A stretch of 24,027 nt of DNA from Clostridia bacterium (GCA_900769375.1 CAAGGN010000119.1:1-24027); one strand, 5' to 3'; positions 12,922 to 22,032 are shown, numbered from the stretch's first letter. Notes: a model not told the origin generated them from the sequence alone. Numbers and translations: made by a program.

Positions 12922-15219
12922 TTACGGCGTTTTTTCTATAATTAGGGCAATAACGGTTATATCGTCGGCGTGGGCGCCTTGGCGGCGACTTTTGGCGCCA
13001 AGGGCTATACGGTCGGCAAGGTCGCGGGCATTACCGTCTTTAAAGCTCTCGAGCTCGGCTCTAATCCAATCCAGTCCCTCGCTTACCGCTCCGTCGGACA
13101 TTAAAAGGAGAATATCACCCGCTTTGAGCCGGATTGCCGCTCTGTCAAAACCGATGTTTCTTAAAATGCCGACGGGCAAAGAGGTGCTTTCGGCCTTGCC
13201 CGTTCTGCCGCTTCGGCGAACAAGGGTGGGCGCAGCTCCTGCTTTATATAGCTCGGTTTCCCCTGTAAAGAGATCTATACTGGCAATATCGACGGTTGCA
13301 AGGGATTCATCGGTAGATTTAAAAAGCATTGAGGAGTTGAGTATCCTTAGGGAGCAGTCATAACCGAAGCCCGCCTTTAAAAGTCGCGCCATAAGTCCCG
13401 AAGCCATAGCTCCGTCAACTGCGGCGCGGCCGCCTGTACCCATACCGTCACTCAAAACGGCGATGTAGTGCCCCTTGCCATCATTAAAACAGTTGAAGGC
13501 ATCACCGCACATATTTCCCTCCTTGGCGCAAAGCTGGGTAACACCCATATCTATCTTATATACGGCGTGTTCACTTACGGTTATATAGGTGTCGTTTCCC
13601 GCGCGGTTTATGACGGGAACGTCGAAATCTCTTTCGCAAACTAAGGATAACGCCTTCATAATGCGAAGTTTATTAAGGGTAAGGTCACTGCTTTCTTTAA
13701 TTCGTATTTCCAAGGTCATTCTGCCGTATTTATCAATTCTTGCGGAGCATTCCTCGGCGTGAATATTTAAGTTTTTAAGCACGGCCGCGGCGCTAAGAGC
13801 CGCAGAGTTATCAAACTGCTCGTCTCTTTGAAGGTCGAGAGATAAATCCTCGAGCATATTTGAGATACCTTCGAATTGGTCTGAAACCACCTCTCTAACC
13901 TCTTCAATGCGGTTTTCCGCCGTAACTCCCGCCATAAAATCACTATATTTATCCTTAACCGCGTTTTCCATCACAGAGGGCTTTAAGCAGCGTCCTTTAA
14001 ATTCATCGGGAGCGCTATCCAAAGGATTTTCGTCGCCCCGTTTTATTGCCTTGGTCATCTCCAAAATGGCGCTACGGTTTTCTTCCCTTTTACCGTCGCG
14101 ACAGTGAAGTCGGAGCTTACAGCCCGCGCAAACCTCACGGGTTACTCCGTCAATAACGCCGCTAAAATCGGGAGCATTTATGCGGGAAAGTTCTTTGGAA
14201 ACCTGATTTACGGTTTCGGAAATATCCTTAAGGGTGCCTGATGCGAGATTGAGGCGCAAGGTAGCCGCCTTTTTAATTCCCGAGGGCATTGTGATTTTAG
14301 GTACTCCCGCGAAAATTTTACCAAGATAAATACCTGCGCTTCGGGGCAGAAATAAAAATAAAAGACAACCCGCTACGGTCCCCGCAATCAAGGGGAAGAC
14401 GGCACTACCGTCAGAAAAGAGGGAGGAAATAATGGCGCAAACACATATTGCGGCTATCTGCGCATATTTTCCGAGAGAGCTGAAAACTCCGGACATCAGT
14501 CCGCCGAAATATAAGAGTCCGCCACTTCCGCCCGAAAGCATAGCGCCGAAGGATACGGCAATACCGCTTATGGCGCCCGCAAGGGTGCCGCCGTATTTAG
14601 AGGCGGTAAGTATTAAGAATATGCCGAGTATATTACCGAGTGATACGCCGCCTATGCTAATACCCATAAGTCCTATAATTACCGTAGCCGCAACGATGAG
14701 AACGCTTGCAAGCTCTTCGCTTGAAAGCCCCACCCTGTCAGATTTTAAAGAGAGGGCGGTTTTGGCGGTGAAAAAGGCGCCCAGAGCGCAAAGCAGGGTT
14801 TCGGCTAAATTATATGTAAAGCCCACGGTAACGGCGGGAGAAGAAACGGCGGCGGTAACTATATTTGACGAGGCAGCTATAATTCCGCAAAAAAGTGGAT
14901 TAACTGATAGTTTTTTGTTGGAGGAAAGCAGTAGCTTTATGGCTAAAATCGCAAAAATCGAGGCAATATAGCGAAAGCCGGAGCCATCGCTCACGGGTAT
15001 AAAATATCCCAAAAATGCGCCGAGGGCGGCGGAGGCACAGTAGTAGTGAGGACAACCTGCCAAAAATCCGATTCCAAAGGGTAAAAGCTTGCCTATGACA
15101 AGCCCCCTTGCAGAGATAAAGGCGAGAACCGCAACGCCAAGTTGCAAAAAACCTGCCGCAATAAGTTCCTCGCTTTTAAATATTCCTTTTTTGGTTTTTA
15201 AACTTAAAAATTCCTTCAT
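12922..15219 (-). CDS. spoIIE: Stage II sporulation protein E (SpoIIE phosphatase)
   Basis: Membrane-bound PP2C phosphatase that dephosphorylates SpoIIAA and so activates sigma-F in the forespore; it also acts at the polar septum. The product is 765 residues. The N-terminal third (about 20-310) has many hydrophobic helices, expected ten. The middle domain includes a Cys cluster CAGCKLRLHC as seen in clostridial forms. The PP2C domain has metal-binding Asp in SDGMGTGG (about 591), LMSDGAVSEG (about 709) and ADDITV (about 752). The ATG 15219 with AGGGTG is preferred over an in-frame GTG at 15228. Its presence is the best evidence here that the host can form endospores. No terminator is visible before the T-box promoter. 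Confidence 0.95.
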   Translation of the reverse strand: MKEFLSLKTKKGIFKSEELIAAGFLQLGVAVLAFISARGLVIGKLLPFGIGFLAGCPHYYCASAALGAFLGYFIPVSDGSGFRYIASIFAILAIKLLLSSNKKLSVNPLFCGIIAASSNIVTAAVSSPAVTVGFTYNLAETLLCALGAFFTAKTALSLKSDRVGLSSEELASVLIVAATVIIGLMGISIGGVSLGNILGIFLILTASKYGGTLAGAISGIAVSFGAMLSGGSGGLLYFGGLMSGVFSSLGKYAQIAAICVCAIISSLFSDGSAVFPLIAGTVAGCLLFLFLPRSAGIYLGKIFAGVPKITMPSGIKKAATLRLNLASGTLKDISETVNQVSKELSRINAPDFSGVIDGVTREVCAGCKLRLHCRDGKREENRSAILEMTKAIKRGDENPLDSAPDEFKGRCLKPSVMENAVKDKYSDFMAGVTAENRIEEVREVVSDQFEGISNMLEDLSLDLQRDEQFDNSAALSAAAVLKNLNIHAEECSARIDKYGRMTLEIRIKESSDLTLNKLRIMKALSLVCERDFDVPVINRAGNDTYITVSEHAVYKIDMGVTQLCAKEGNMCGDAFNCFNDGKGHYIAVLSDGMGTGGRAAVDGAMASGLMARLLKAGFGYDCSLRILNSSMLFKSTDESLATVDIASIDLFTGETELYKAGAAPTLVRRSGRTGKAESTSLPVGILRNIGFDRAAIRLKAGDILLLMSDGAVSEGLDWIRAELESFKDGNARDLADRIALGAKSRRQGAHADDITVIALIIEKTP

Positions 15220-15302
15220 TTTAAACACCCTTTTACGTAAAAATACTCCCCATAAAAGTATATAAGAAAAGCGGCGCCGATTCTGTCGGTTGGAGGGCGA
15301 AA

Positions 15303-15358
15303 TAAAAGAGAAAATATGTAAAAAAAGAAAAAGAGCTGATGAATTTCATCAACTCTTT
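15303..15358 (-). terminator. Intrinsic terminator of the nifS-thiI operon
   Basis: On the minus strand: AAAGAGTTGATG (15358-15347), short AAATT loop, CATCAGCTCTTT (15341-15330), followed by a T-rich run TTCTTTTTTT and more. It lies 11 bp after the last stop of the operon. Confidence 0.88.
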
Positions 15359-15369
15359 GGGTTTATGCT

Positions 15370-15864
15370 TTAAAAACCGAAGGCCTTAAAGCCAAGTAGG
15401 GATGCGACGGTCATTATAACTGCGGCTCCCATAACACCAAGCGCTATGGTAAGCAAGGATTTTTTGGGCGGCATATCGAGAAGCGCCGCAATCAAGGAGC
15501 CGGTCCAGGCGCCTGTTCCCGGAAGGGGAATTGCAACGAAGAGAAAAAGTCCCCAAAAAGCGTGTTTTTTAATTGAGTCACTCTTCTTTTCGGCTCTTTT
15601 TTCAAGTCGGGTTACAAGACCGTCTAATTTTTTCCATCTTCTCATAAATGCAAAAATTTTCTTGATGAAGAAGATAATAAAGGGTACGGGAATAATATTT
15701 CCGATAATTGAAACTGTTACAGCAAGCCAAGGTGGCACGCCTAAACCTATACCTACGGGTATAGCTCCGCGAAGCTCAATAATGGGTACCATAGAAATTA
15801 TGAAGGTATATAAAACGTCCATCCATTGCTCTAAGGTGGTGGCGAAAACAGAAAGTGTCAACAT
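15370..15864 (-). CDS. COG2426 / small multidrug export family membrane protein
   Basis: Integral membrane protein of the Sm_multidrug_ex family (PF06695), named for a presumed export role that is not well proven. The 164 residues have about four to five hydrophobic segments. Family hallmarks are both present: ELRGAIPVGIGLG at 30-42, and AIPLPGTGAWTGSLIAALLDM at 111-131, two re-entrant-like Pro/Gly loops. A basic stretch between helices (RRWKKL...RLEKRAEKK, 75-94) should face the cytoplasm. GGGAGGA precedes the ATG. The gene is last in the four-gene operon, 11 bp after the acidic protein, and is closed by a strong terminator. A functional tie to tRNA thiolation is not evident. Confidence 0.88.
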   Translation of the reverse strand: MLTLSVFATTLEQWMDVLYTFIISMVPIIELRGAIPVGIGLGVPPWLAVTVSIIGNIIPVPFIIFFIKKIFAFMRRWKKLDGLVTRLEKRAEKKSDSIKKHAFWGLFLFVAIPLPGTGAWTGSLIAALLDMPPKKSLLTIALGVMGAAVIMTVASLLGFKAFGF

Positions 15865-15875
15865 AATTTTCCTCC

Positions 15876-16955
15876 CTAAATCAGTGAGTTTGGGGAAACG
15901 CTGAAAAGTTCAGCAATATATTCGCTTACGTTCTGACCGTTCGTTACGGGGATGAAGAAAAGGAAATAAGCGATAACACAGAGCATTAAAACGAGCAAAA
16001 CTGCGATTATAATAATAGGCGCATTGAGTTTGCTACCCGTAGGCCTTAGGTTATCAAATTCCTCGTCCTCGGGGATGAAAATATCATCCTCACTACCGGG
16101 AACAAAATATTCATAGTAACTTCTCGCATCTCTTTTCGGAGTTTCCGCCTCAATATGCATATTTTCCATACCGATATTAAAAATAGGAATTTCTTCCTCA
16201 GAAGCTTCTTCCTCGGTTTCTTCATCTTCGGATTTCTCGGTTATATAGTCAGTAATCTCTTCTTCGGGTGCCTCGGAGGATTCTTCTTCCAAAACAGTCT
16301 CGTCTGTTTCTTCAAAAACATCTTCTTTTTCTTCTTCAAGGACCTTTTCGTCCTCTATAGCTTGAGGGGTTTCTTCTTCCTCGGCAGGTTTTTCCTGCTC
16401 TTCGGTCTCTTCCTCTTCTGCCACTTCTTCCATCGCCTCTTCTGCGGCCTCCTCGGTTGTTTCCTCGGTAGTAACCAAGGGAGCGGGGCTTTCGGGGAGC
16501 ATACTGAGCTCGCTGATATAAGGATGAATAAGGTCCTTTAAAAGCTGCTTTTTAATGCTCTTGCTTTCGGTGAGCATAATTATTGTCTGCGGTCCGCATT
16601 CTATTATGCAGCCGCCGAAAATACCGTCGGCCGTAACCAAAGGCACAGAGTCCGATATTATACTGATTTCCTCGTCGCTATTGATGCCGTAGGCCTTGTT
16701 ATCCGCCGCAACTATTTTTTTGCCTATGGCTGAGCCCACGGTGGAAATAAGTCCTTCACTACCGAAAAGAGAACCGCAGGTGATGATAACCTTGCTTCTT
16801 CCAACAGCTCTGGAAAGGGAATTTAAAAAGGCCTTTCTGTCTTCGGCTTTATCGGTAAGCAGTCGCATACGGCAACAACCGTTTAAATTGAATTCCATTT
16901 CGAAATCGGAGGGGGTGGCATAGTAGATAAGGTCTACCTTGATATTTTGTATCAT
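15876..16955 (-). CDS. Unknown acidic, tail-anchored membrane protein in the thiI operon
   Basis: I do not recognise this 359-residue protein. It has four parts. Residues 1-150 look like an alpha/beta domain with strands RSKVIITCGSL (53-62), KKIVAADNKAYGI (79-91) and GCIIECGPQTIIMLTE (115-130); the layout recalls molybdopterin-binding (MoaB/CinA-like) domains, but the key motifs are not clear. Residues 160-256 are an extreme Glu/Thr-rich low-complexity linker. Residues 257-310 are a Tyr/Asp-rich stretch. One membrane helix (313-335, NAPIIIIAVLLVLMLCVIAY) leaves a short outside tail. There is no signal peptide, so the N-terminal domain is cytoplasmic. Its start overlaps the thiI stop (ATGA), showing coupling to the tRNA sulfur pathway. 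Confidence 0.75.
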   Translation of the reverse strand: MIQNIKVDLIYYATPSDFEMEFNLNGCCRMRLLTDKAEDRKAFLNSLSRAVGRSKVIITCGSLFGSEGLISTVGSAIGKKIVAADNKAYGINSDEEISIISDSVPLVTADGIFGGCIIECGPQTIIMLTESKSIKKQLLKDLIHPYISELSMLPESPAPLVTTEETTEEAAEEAMEEVAEEEETEEQEKPAEEEETPQAIEDEKVLEEEKEDVFEETDETVLEEESSEAPEEEITDYITEKSEDEETEEEASEEEIPIFNIGMENMHIEAETPKRDARSYYEYFVPGSEDDIFIPEDEEFDNLRPTGSKLNAPIIIIAVLLVLMLCVIAYFLFFIPVTNGQNVSEYIAELFSVSPNSLI

Positions 16956-18133
16956 AATCTTTCTCCTTCAATATATGAATACGTTATTCCTTCGATGGCT
17001 CTTTCAATAAGGGGCTCAATATCGAGTTTTGCTTCCGCTTTTTCGCATTGGCCGGGCTTGGGACGGGTGTGCGGGTGCTTGGGGGTGAATACGGTACAGC
17101 AATCCTCATAGGGAAGAATAGAGGTTTCGAAAGCATCAATATGCTTTGAAATCAAAATAATTTCTTCCTTATCCATTCCAATTAAAGGACGCATAACCGG
17201 CATTGTACAAACCTGATCGGTGGCGGCGAGGGCAGGGAGTGTCTGGCTTGCAACCTGACCTAAGCTTTCACCTGTTATAAGACCGCCGCAGCCGTCACTT
17301 TCGGCAACACGGCAGGCAATTCTCATCATCATTCTGCGCATAATAAGGGTGAAATAATCTTCGGGACAGCATTTGCCGATTTCCTCTTGAATTTCGGTGA
17401 AGGGGACGATGGCAAGCTTAATGGTACCGCTATAGTTTGCTACCTTTGAAAGCAGGGTTCTAACCTTCATTTCGGCTCGTACGCTTGTATACGGTGGGCT
17501 CGCAAAGTGAATAGCATTAAGGGTCAGACCCCTCTTTGCCATAGTGTATGCGGCAACGGGACTGTCAATACCGCCCGAAATAAGCACGGCGGCTCGACCT
17601 GAGGTGCCAACGGGAAGTCCGCCCGCTCCCTTAATCTGCGCGCCTCTTATATAAGCGGCGAAATCTCTGATTTCCACCGTAACTATAAGGTCGGGATTAT
17701 GAACGTCAACACGAAGGTGATGGAAATTTTTAAGTAAAGCGCCGCCTACCTCACGACTGATTTCGGGGGAGGTAAGGGGGAAACTTTTATCCGAGCGTTT
17801 GGCTTCAACCTTAAAGGTTTTGATGCTTCTCATAGTATCTGCCAAGTAAACAGGAGCTTTTTCTAATATTTCCTCAACCGTTTTTTCGCATACACAAGCG
17901 CGGCTAAAAGCGGCAACGCCGAAAACAAGCTGCATATTTTCGAGGGCCTTCTCGAAATCGAAATCCTCGCTTTGCGGCTCGATATATATAGTTGACTGAG
18001 AGGTGGTAATCTTAATATCCCCAAGGGGCTTTAAGCGGCGGCGGATATTGGATATCATTTTATCTTCAAAATTGCGGCGGTTAAGACCCTTAAGGGCCAA
18101 TTCCCCATCCTTAATAAGTATAATTTCTTTCAT
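16952..18133 (-). CDS. thiI: tRNA 4-thiouridine(8) synthase ThiI
   Basis: Adenylates uridine 8 of tRNA and adds sulfur supplied by a cysteine desulfurase. The 393 residues show an N-terminal ferredoxin-like domain (1-60), a THUMP tRNA-binding domain (about 60-165, including IVTVEIRDFAAYIRG), and a PP-loop ATPase domain with SGGIDSPVAAY (186-196) and GESLGQVASQT. There is no C-terminal rhodanese domain, as is normal outside gammaproteobacteria, so it depends on direct persulfide transfer, most likely from the desulfurase encoded 17 bp upstream. Cysteines in CCPEDY and EDCCTVF are candidates for acceptance. Whether it also serves thiamin synthesis cannot be told. Confidence 0.95.
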   Translation of the reverse strand: MKEIILIKDGELALKGLNRRNFEDKMISNIRRRLKPLGDIKITTSQSTIYIEPQSEDFDFEKALENMQLVFGVAAFSRACVCEKTVEEILEKAPVYLADTMRSIKTFKVEAKRSDKSFPLTSPEISREVGGALLKNFHHLRVDVHNPDLIVTVEIRDFAAYIRGAQIKGAGGLPVGTSGRAAVLISGGIDSPVAAYTMAKRGLTLNAIHFASPPYTSVRAEMKVRTLLSKVANYSGTIKLAIVPFTEIQEEIGKCCPEDYFTLIMRRMMMRIACRVAESDGCGGLITGESLGQVASQTLPALAATDQVCTMPVMRPLIGMDKEEIILISKHIDAFETSILPYEDCCTVFTPKHPHTRPKPGQCEKAEAKLDIEPLIERAIEGITYSYIEGERL

Positions 18134-18150
18134 TTTAACTCCATTAAATA

Positions 18151-19284
18151 TTATTTAACTTTTTTAAGTTTGTTTGCGGCTTCTGTAAGTACGTCGCACA
18201 GAGCATCAATATCGCTTTCCTTCGAAAAACGGGAGAAGCTTATTCGAAGGGCGCTATCGACTCTATCGGTTTTAAGCCCCATTTCCTTAAGCACGAAACT
18301 GCCTTCACCTTTAGCGCAGGCGCTACCCGAAGATACGAAGATATTTTTGCTTTCAAGGAAGTGGAGAAGGGTTTCCGAGCGGTAACCCACTACCGATATA
18401 TTTAAAATATAGGGTAGCCCATTACCTGAATTTATAGTAACAAGCCCCGTTTTTAAAAGTTTTTCCTTGGCGTAAGTGTGAAGCGCGGAAACCCTTTTAA
18501 GATTTTCGTTTATATTTCCAAGCTCCTCTAAAGCGCCTCCAAATCCCATAATAAGCGGAACACTTTCGGTGCCTGAGCGCATGCCCTTTTCCTGCCCGCC
18601 GCCCAGAAGCAGTGGCGGAATGGTAACACCTTTTTTAATATAAAGAGCGCCGATACCCTTTGGTCCGTGAATTTTATGGGCGCTTACAGATAATAGGTCA
18701 ACGCCCAAATTTTTGACATTTATGGGTATTTTGCCAAAGGCCTGAACGGCATCGCAGTGCAAAAGCGCGGGGGCGCCCGACGCCTTAATTGCCTCGGCGG
18801 CTATGCTTACGGGCTGGATAGAACCGACCTCGTTATTGACAAGCATAATACTAACGAGAATGGTATTTTTATTAACGGCGTTTTTTATATCATCGGGATT
18901 TATAACGCCGTTTATATCGGGTTTAAGATAAATTACCTCAAAACCGTCGCCCTCGAGTTTTTTCATAACCTCTAAAACCGAAGGGTGCTCGATAGAGGTG
19001 GTAACGATACGGTTTCCCCGCTTTTTGCGGGAAAGGGCGGCGCCTAAAATCGCCGTATTATTGCTCTCGGTACCGCAGGAGGTGAAATAAACCTCGTCGG
19101 CGCGGCAACCGATAAGATTTGCAAGTCGGTTTCGGGTATCGCTGACGTTTATTTCCGCCTCAACCCCAAGCAGATGAAGAGAGGAGGGGTTACCCCAGAA
19201 GCTTTCAAGGGCTTTTTTTACCTTTTCCAAGGCCTTTGGGCATGGTTTAGTGGTAGAACTGTTATCAAGATAAATAAGCTCCAA
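18151..19284 (-). CDS. Cysteine desulfurase (NifS/IscS family)
   Basis: PLP enzyme that turns cysteine into alanine and a persulfide sulfur. With the chosen start the product is 377 residues. Motifs: YLDNSSTT at the N terminus, TSIEHPSV with the PLP-stacking His, HCDAVQAFGK, the Schiff-base lysine in SAHKIHGPKG (Lys204), RSGTES, and the catalytic Cys323 in SSGSACAKG. I choose the TTG at 19284 because AAAGGAG lies 8 nt before it and the protein then begins MELIYLDN, as family members do; the in-frame ATG at 19302 abuts GGAGAG too closely. Leading an operon with thiI suggests a dedicated tRNA-thiolation desulfurase, perhaps also feeding MnmA. Confidence 0.93.
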   Translation of the reverse strand: MELIYLDNSSTTKPCPKALEKVKKALESFWGNPSSLHLLGVEAEINVSDTRNRLANLIGCRADEVYFTSCGTESNNTAILGAALSRKKRGNRIVTTSIEHPSVLEVMKKLEGDGFEVIYLKPDINGVINPDDIKNAVNKNTILVSIMLVNNEVGSIQPVSIAAEAIKASGAPALLHCDAVQAFGKIPINVKNLGVDLLSVSAHKIHGPKGIGALYIKKGVTIPPLLLGGGQEKGMRSGTESVPLIMGFGGALEELGNINENLKRVSALHTYAKEKLLKTGLVTINSGNGLPYILNISVVGYRSETLLHFLESKNIFVSSGSACAKGEGSFVLKEMGLKTDRVDSALRISFSRFSKESDIDALCDVLTEAANKLKKVK

Positions 19285-19320
19285 AATTTCTTCTCCTTTC
19301 ATCTCTCCATATTCTATATA

Positions 19321-19349
19321 ATTATACTATAAAACCCAATAATAAACAA
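19321..19349 (-). promoter_or_regulatory. Sigma-A promoter of the nifS-thiI operon
   Basis: On the minus strand: TTGTTT (19349-19344), 17-nt spacer, perfect TATAAT (19326-19321). No T-box, S-box or Rrf2-like element is seen in the short leader. Confidence 0.75.
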
Positions 19350-19396
19350 TAGTAAAATTTACATATTTAAAAATAATATTTTTTGCCCTTTCCCCC

Positions 19397-19425
19397 TTGA
19401 AATAGGAGGGAATAAAATGTATAAT
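19397..19425 (+). promoter_or_regulatory. Sigma-A promoter of the DUF3048 lipoprotein gene
   Basis: TTGAAA (19397-19402), 17-nt spacer, TATAAT (19420-19425). It is divergent from the nifS promoter, with 47 bp between the two -35 boxes; that gap is strongly AT-rich. Confidence 0.8.
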
Positions 19426-19460
19426 ATTCATATATTCAGCAAACACAAGGGGATAAAATT

Positions 19461-20480
19461 ATGATTAAGAAAATTTTTGCATTTGTTCTGGTTATTTCTA
19501 TGCTTTTTTGCGTAGGTTGTAATAAGAATTCGGGAGAGGGAAGCACCAATGAAGATGCGGCTCCCGCAGAGCCCTTAACCGTTAACTCTTTAACGGGACT
19601 TAAGGATATACCTGAGGATAAGCTCGGTGCTCGTCCCGTTGCAGTTATGGTTAATAATATCAATGTTGCAAAGGACGTTCAGGCGGGTCTACCCTATGCC
19701 GATATCGTTTACGAAACCGAGGTTGAAGGCGGTATCACTCGCCTTATGGCAGTTTATAAGAATATCGACGCTGTAAAGCAAATTGGCTCGGTGCGTTCCG
19801 CAAGATATGTTTATGTGGATTTGGCTCTTGGTCACGATGCGATTTTTGTTCATTGCGGCTCTGACCCCGTTTATTGCCGACCCCGTCTTGCTTCTATGGA
19901 TGATCTTGATATTTACGACGGCTCCTACGGTAAGAAAATCGAAAACGGAAAATCGGGTGACCATAAGCTCTATACTTTCAGCGACCAACTTAAAAACGGC
20001 TTTGATAAAAAGGGTTTCAGACAGACTGAAAATGCTGTTAAAACCTGGGCGAATTTCGTAGGCGAAGGCGAAAAGGTAACCTTAACGGGCGGCGCTGCTA
20101 CCGAGATTACCGTTCCTTTCTCAACCTCCCATAAGGCAGAATTTAAATATAATGCCGAAAAGGGCAAATATCAGCGTTACATACAGGGCAAGCTTCAAAA
20201 GGACTATGCAACGGGCGAAACCGTTGACGTTGAAAATATATTTGTTCTTCTTACTACCATTAAGGACTATCCCGACGGTGAGCACCGCGAAGTAGCGCTT
20301 TCGGGAGGCGACGGATATTATTTCTCTGACGGAAAGCTCAGCTTTATCAAATGGCAGAAGGGCAACGCCAACAGTGGCTTTAAGTTTACCGATACCGAAG
20401 GCAACGAACTTAAGGTTAATGCCGGCAACTCCTGGGTTTGCATCGGCGATAAAAACAAAGCCAACCCCCAATATCAGTAA
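19461..20480 (+). CDS. DUF3048 lipoprotein (YerB-like)
   Basis: Secreted lipoprotein of the DUF3048 family, whose role is unknown; YerB of Bacillus is the best-known member. The 339 residues begin with a lipoprotein signal (MIKKIFAFVLVISMLFCVGC) with acylated Cys20, then a Ser/Glu/Ala-rich linker (21-40). The conserved DUF3048 N-domain follows, with LTGL (44-47), RPVAVMVNNI (59-68), GLPYADIVYETEVEGGITRL, and GSVRSARYVYVDLA (about 109-122). The C-domain (about 210-335) includes VFVLLTTIKDYPDGEHRE-like and SWVCIGDK stretches. AGGGGATA near the ATG is an acceptable ribosome site. It is monocistronic and complete, with a hairpin after the stop. Expect the protein on the outer face of the membrane. 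Confidence 0.9.
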   Translation: MIKKIFAFVLVISMLFCVGCNKNSGEGSTNEDAAPAEPLTVNSLTGLKDIPEDKLGARPVAVMVNNINVAKDVQAGLPYADIVYETEVEGGITRLMAVYKNIDAVKQIGSVRSARYVYVDLALGHDAIFVHCGSDPVYCRPRLASMDDLDIYDGSYGKKIENGKSGDHKLYTFSDQLKNGFDKKGFRQTENAVKTWANFVGEGEKVTLTGGAATEITVPFSTSHKAEFKYNAEKGKYQRYIQGKLQKDYATGETVDVENIFVLLTTIKDYPDGEHREVALSGGDGYYFSDGKLSFIKWQKGNANSGFKFTDTEGNELKVNAGNSWVCIGDKNKANPQYQ

Positions 20481-20486
20481 TTTTTT

Positions 20487-20515
20487 GCCACCTCGTCTTT
20501 GGATGAGGTGGCTTT
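20487..20515 (+). terminator. Terminator-like hairpin after the DUF3048 gene
   Basis: GCCACCTCGTC (20487-20497), loop TTTG, GATGAGGTGGC (20502-20512), followed by only TTT. The stem is strong but the T-run is weak, so partial readthrough into galT is likely; I see no clear separate galT promoter. Confidence 0.65.
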
Positions 20516-20544
20516 GCAGAATATAGATTTGCGAGGTATAAAAA

Positions 20545-22032
20545 ATGATAGAAAACAGTATAAGAAAACTTATTTGCTACGGCAAGGAAAAGGGACTGTT
20601 TCAAAAGCGTGACGAGGTATACGTAACCAATCTTATTATGGATGCGTTAGGCCTTAACAGTTTTTCTTCAAGCGAGGATTATAACGACGTAAATTTAGAA
20701 GAAACTCTTAAAGAAATTCTTGATTACGCCGTGGAGAAGGGTATTATTGAGGATAATATCACTGCTCGCGATTTGTTTGATACAAAACTTATGGGACTTA
20801 TGCTTCCGCCCCCCTCGGTAGTTACCGACAGATTTTATGAGGAATATAAAAAATCACCCGAGGCGGCTACGGATTATTACTATAATTTAAGCCGCAACAG
20901 TGATTACATAAGAACGTATAGAGTAGTTAAGGATATGAAATGGGAGGCCGAAACCGAGTACGGCACCATTGATATTACCGTAAATCTTTCCAAGCCCGAA
21001 AAAAGCGCCAAGGATATCGAGGCGGCTAAAAATGCCCCCGCTTCCAATTATCCTAAATGCCTTCTTTGTAAGGAGTGCGAGGGCTATGGGGGCAGAATGA
21101 ATTTCCCCGCAAGGCAAAACCATAGGGTTATTCCCGTTACCCTTGACGGTAAGGAATGGTTTTTCCAGTATTCACCCTATGTTTACTATAACGAGCATTG
21201 TATTGTTTTCGACGGTGAGCATATTCCTATGGAAATTAATGTCTCCACCTTCAGAAAGCTTTTTGATTTCGTAAAAATGTTCCCCCATTATATGCTGGGC
21301 TCCAATGCGGGTCTGCCCGTAGTTGGCGGCTCCATATTAAGCCACTCTCATTATCAGGGCGGCCGATATACCTTTGCTATGGCTAAGGCGCCTATTGAAA
21401 GGGAGTATACCTTCGAGGGCTTTTCCGACGTGAAGGCAGGTATTGTTAAGTGGCCTATGTCGGTAATTCGCCTTTCGGGTAAGGATACCGAAAGAATCGT
21501 AGTTCTTGCCGAAAAGATTCTTAAGAATTGGGAAAGTTATTCCGACCCCGATTGCTTTATCTTTGCCGAAACCGATGGCGTGCCTCATAATACCGTTACC
21601 CCTATTGCCCGTAAAAACGGCGAGGTTTATGAACTTGATATCGTGCTTCGCAATAATATCACTACCGAGGAACACCCTCTTGGCGTTTTCCACCCCCATG
21701 CAGAGCTTCATAATATCAAAAAAGAAAACATTGGTCTTATCGAGGTTATGGGCTTGGCGGTTTTACCCGCCCGTCTTAAAACCGAGCTTAAGCTTTTGGG
21801 CGAAAAATTGGTTAGCGGTGAAGAAATCACCGAAGAAGAACTTATAAAGCATATAAACTGGGCCAATGAAATTAAGTCGAAATATGATGATATAAACGAA
21901 GAAAACGTTGATAAAATCCTTAAATACGAGGTTGGCGAGGTATTTAAGCGAGTTCTTCTTGATGCGGGCGTTTTCAAAAGAGATGAAAAGGGCCAAAAGG
22001 GTTTTGATAAGTTCATAGGAAGTGTAAAATAA
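20545..22032 (+). CDS. galT: UDP-glucose--hexose-1-phosphate uridylyltransferase, Firmicutes (class II) type
   Basis: Leloir-pathway enzyme exchanging UMP between UDP-glucose and galactose 1-phosphate. At 495 residues it is the long Gram-positive form. It has the N-terminal helical MIENSIRKLICYGKEKGLFQ, the KLMGLMLPPPSVV stretch (81-93), CLLCKECEGYGGRMNFPARQ (172-191), the active-site HSHYQGG (267-273, nucleophile His in HxH), and HPHAELHNIKKENIG late in the chain. GAGG lies 8 nt before the ATG. No galK or galE is nearby. The stop overlaps the start of the AEC carrier (TAATG), so both are co-translated; whether the carrier moves a related compound is unknown. Confidence 0.95.
   Translation: MIENSIRKLICYGKEKGLFQKRDEVYVTNLIMDALGLNSFSSSEDYNDVNLEETLKEILDYAVEKGIIEDNITARDLFDTKLMGLMLPPPSVVTDRFYEEYKKSPEAATDYYYNLSRNSDYIRTYRVVKDMKWEAETEYGTIDITVNLSKPEKSAKDIEAAKNAPASNYPKCLLCKECEGYGGRMNFPARQNHRVIPVTLDGKEWFFQYSPYVYYNEHCIVFDGEHIPMEINVSTFRKLFDFVKMFPHYMLGSNAGLPVVGGSILSHSHYQGGRYTFAMAKAPIEREYTFEGFSDVKAGIVKWPMSVIRLSGKDTERIVVLAEKILKNWESYSDPDCFIFAETDGVPHNTVTPIARKNGEVYELDIVLRNNITTEEHPLGVFHPHAELHNIKKENIGLIEVMGLAVLPARLKTELKLLGEKLVSGEEITEEELIKHINWANEIKSKYDDINEENVDKILKYEVGEVFKRVLLDAGVFKRDEKGQKGFDKFIGSVK

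Noticed and set aside
15284..15290. Spo0A box upstream of spoIIE (TGTCGGT)
   Set aside because: It differs from the TGTCGAA core and there is no well-spaced promoter with it; a chance match is likely.
16155..16541. Plus-strand Phe/Leu-rich open frame opposite the acidic protein
   Set aside because: It is the antisense shadow of the Glu-rich linker (GAA/GAG read backwards), with no ribosome site.
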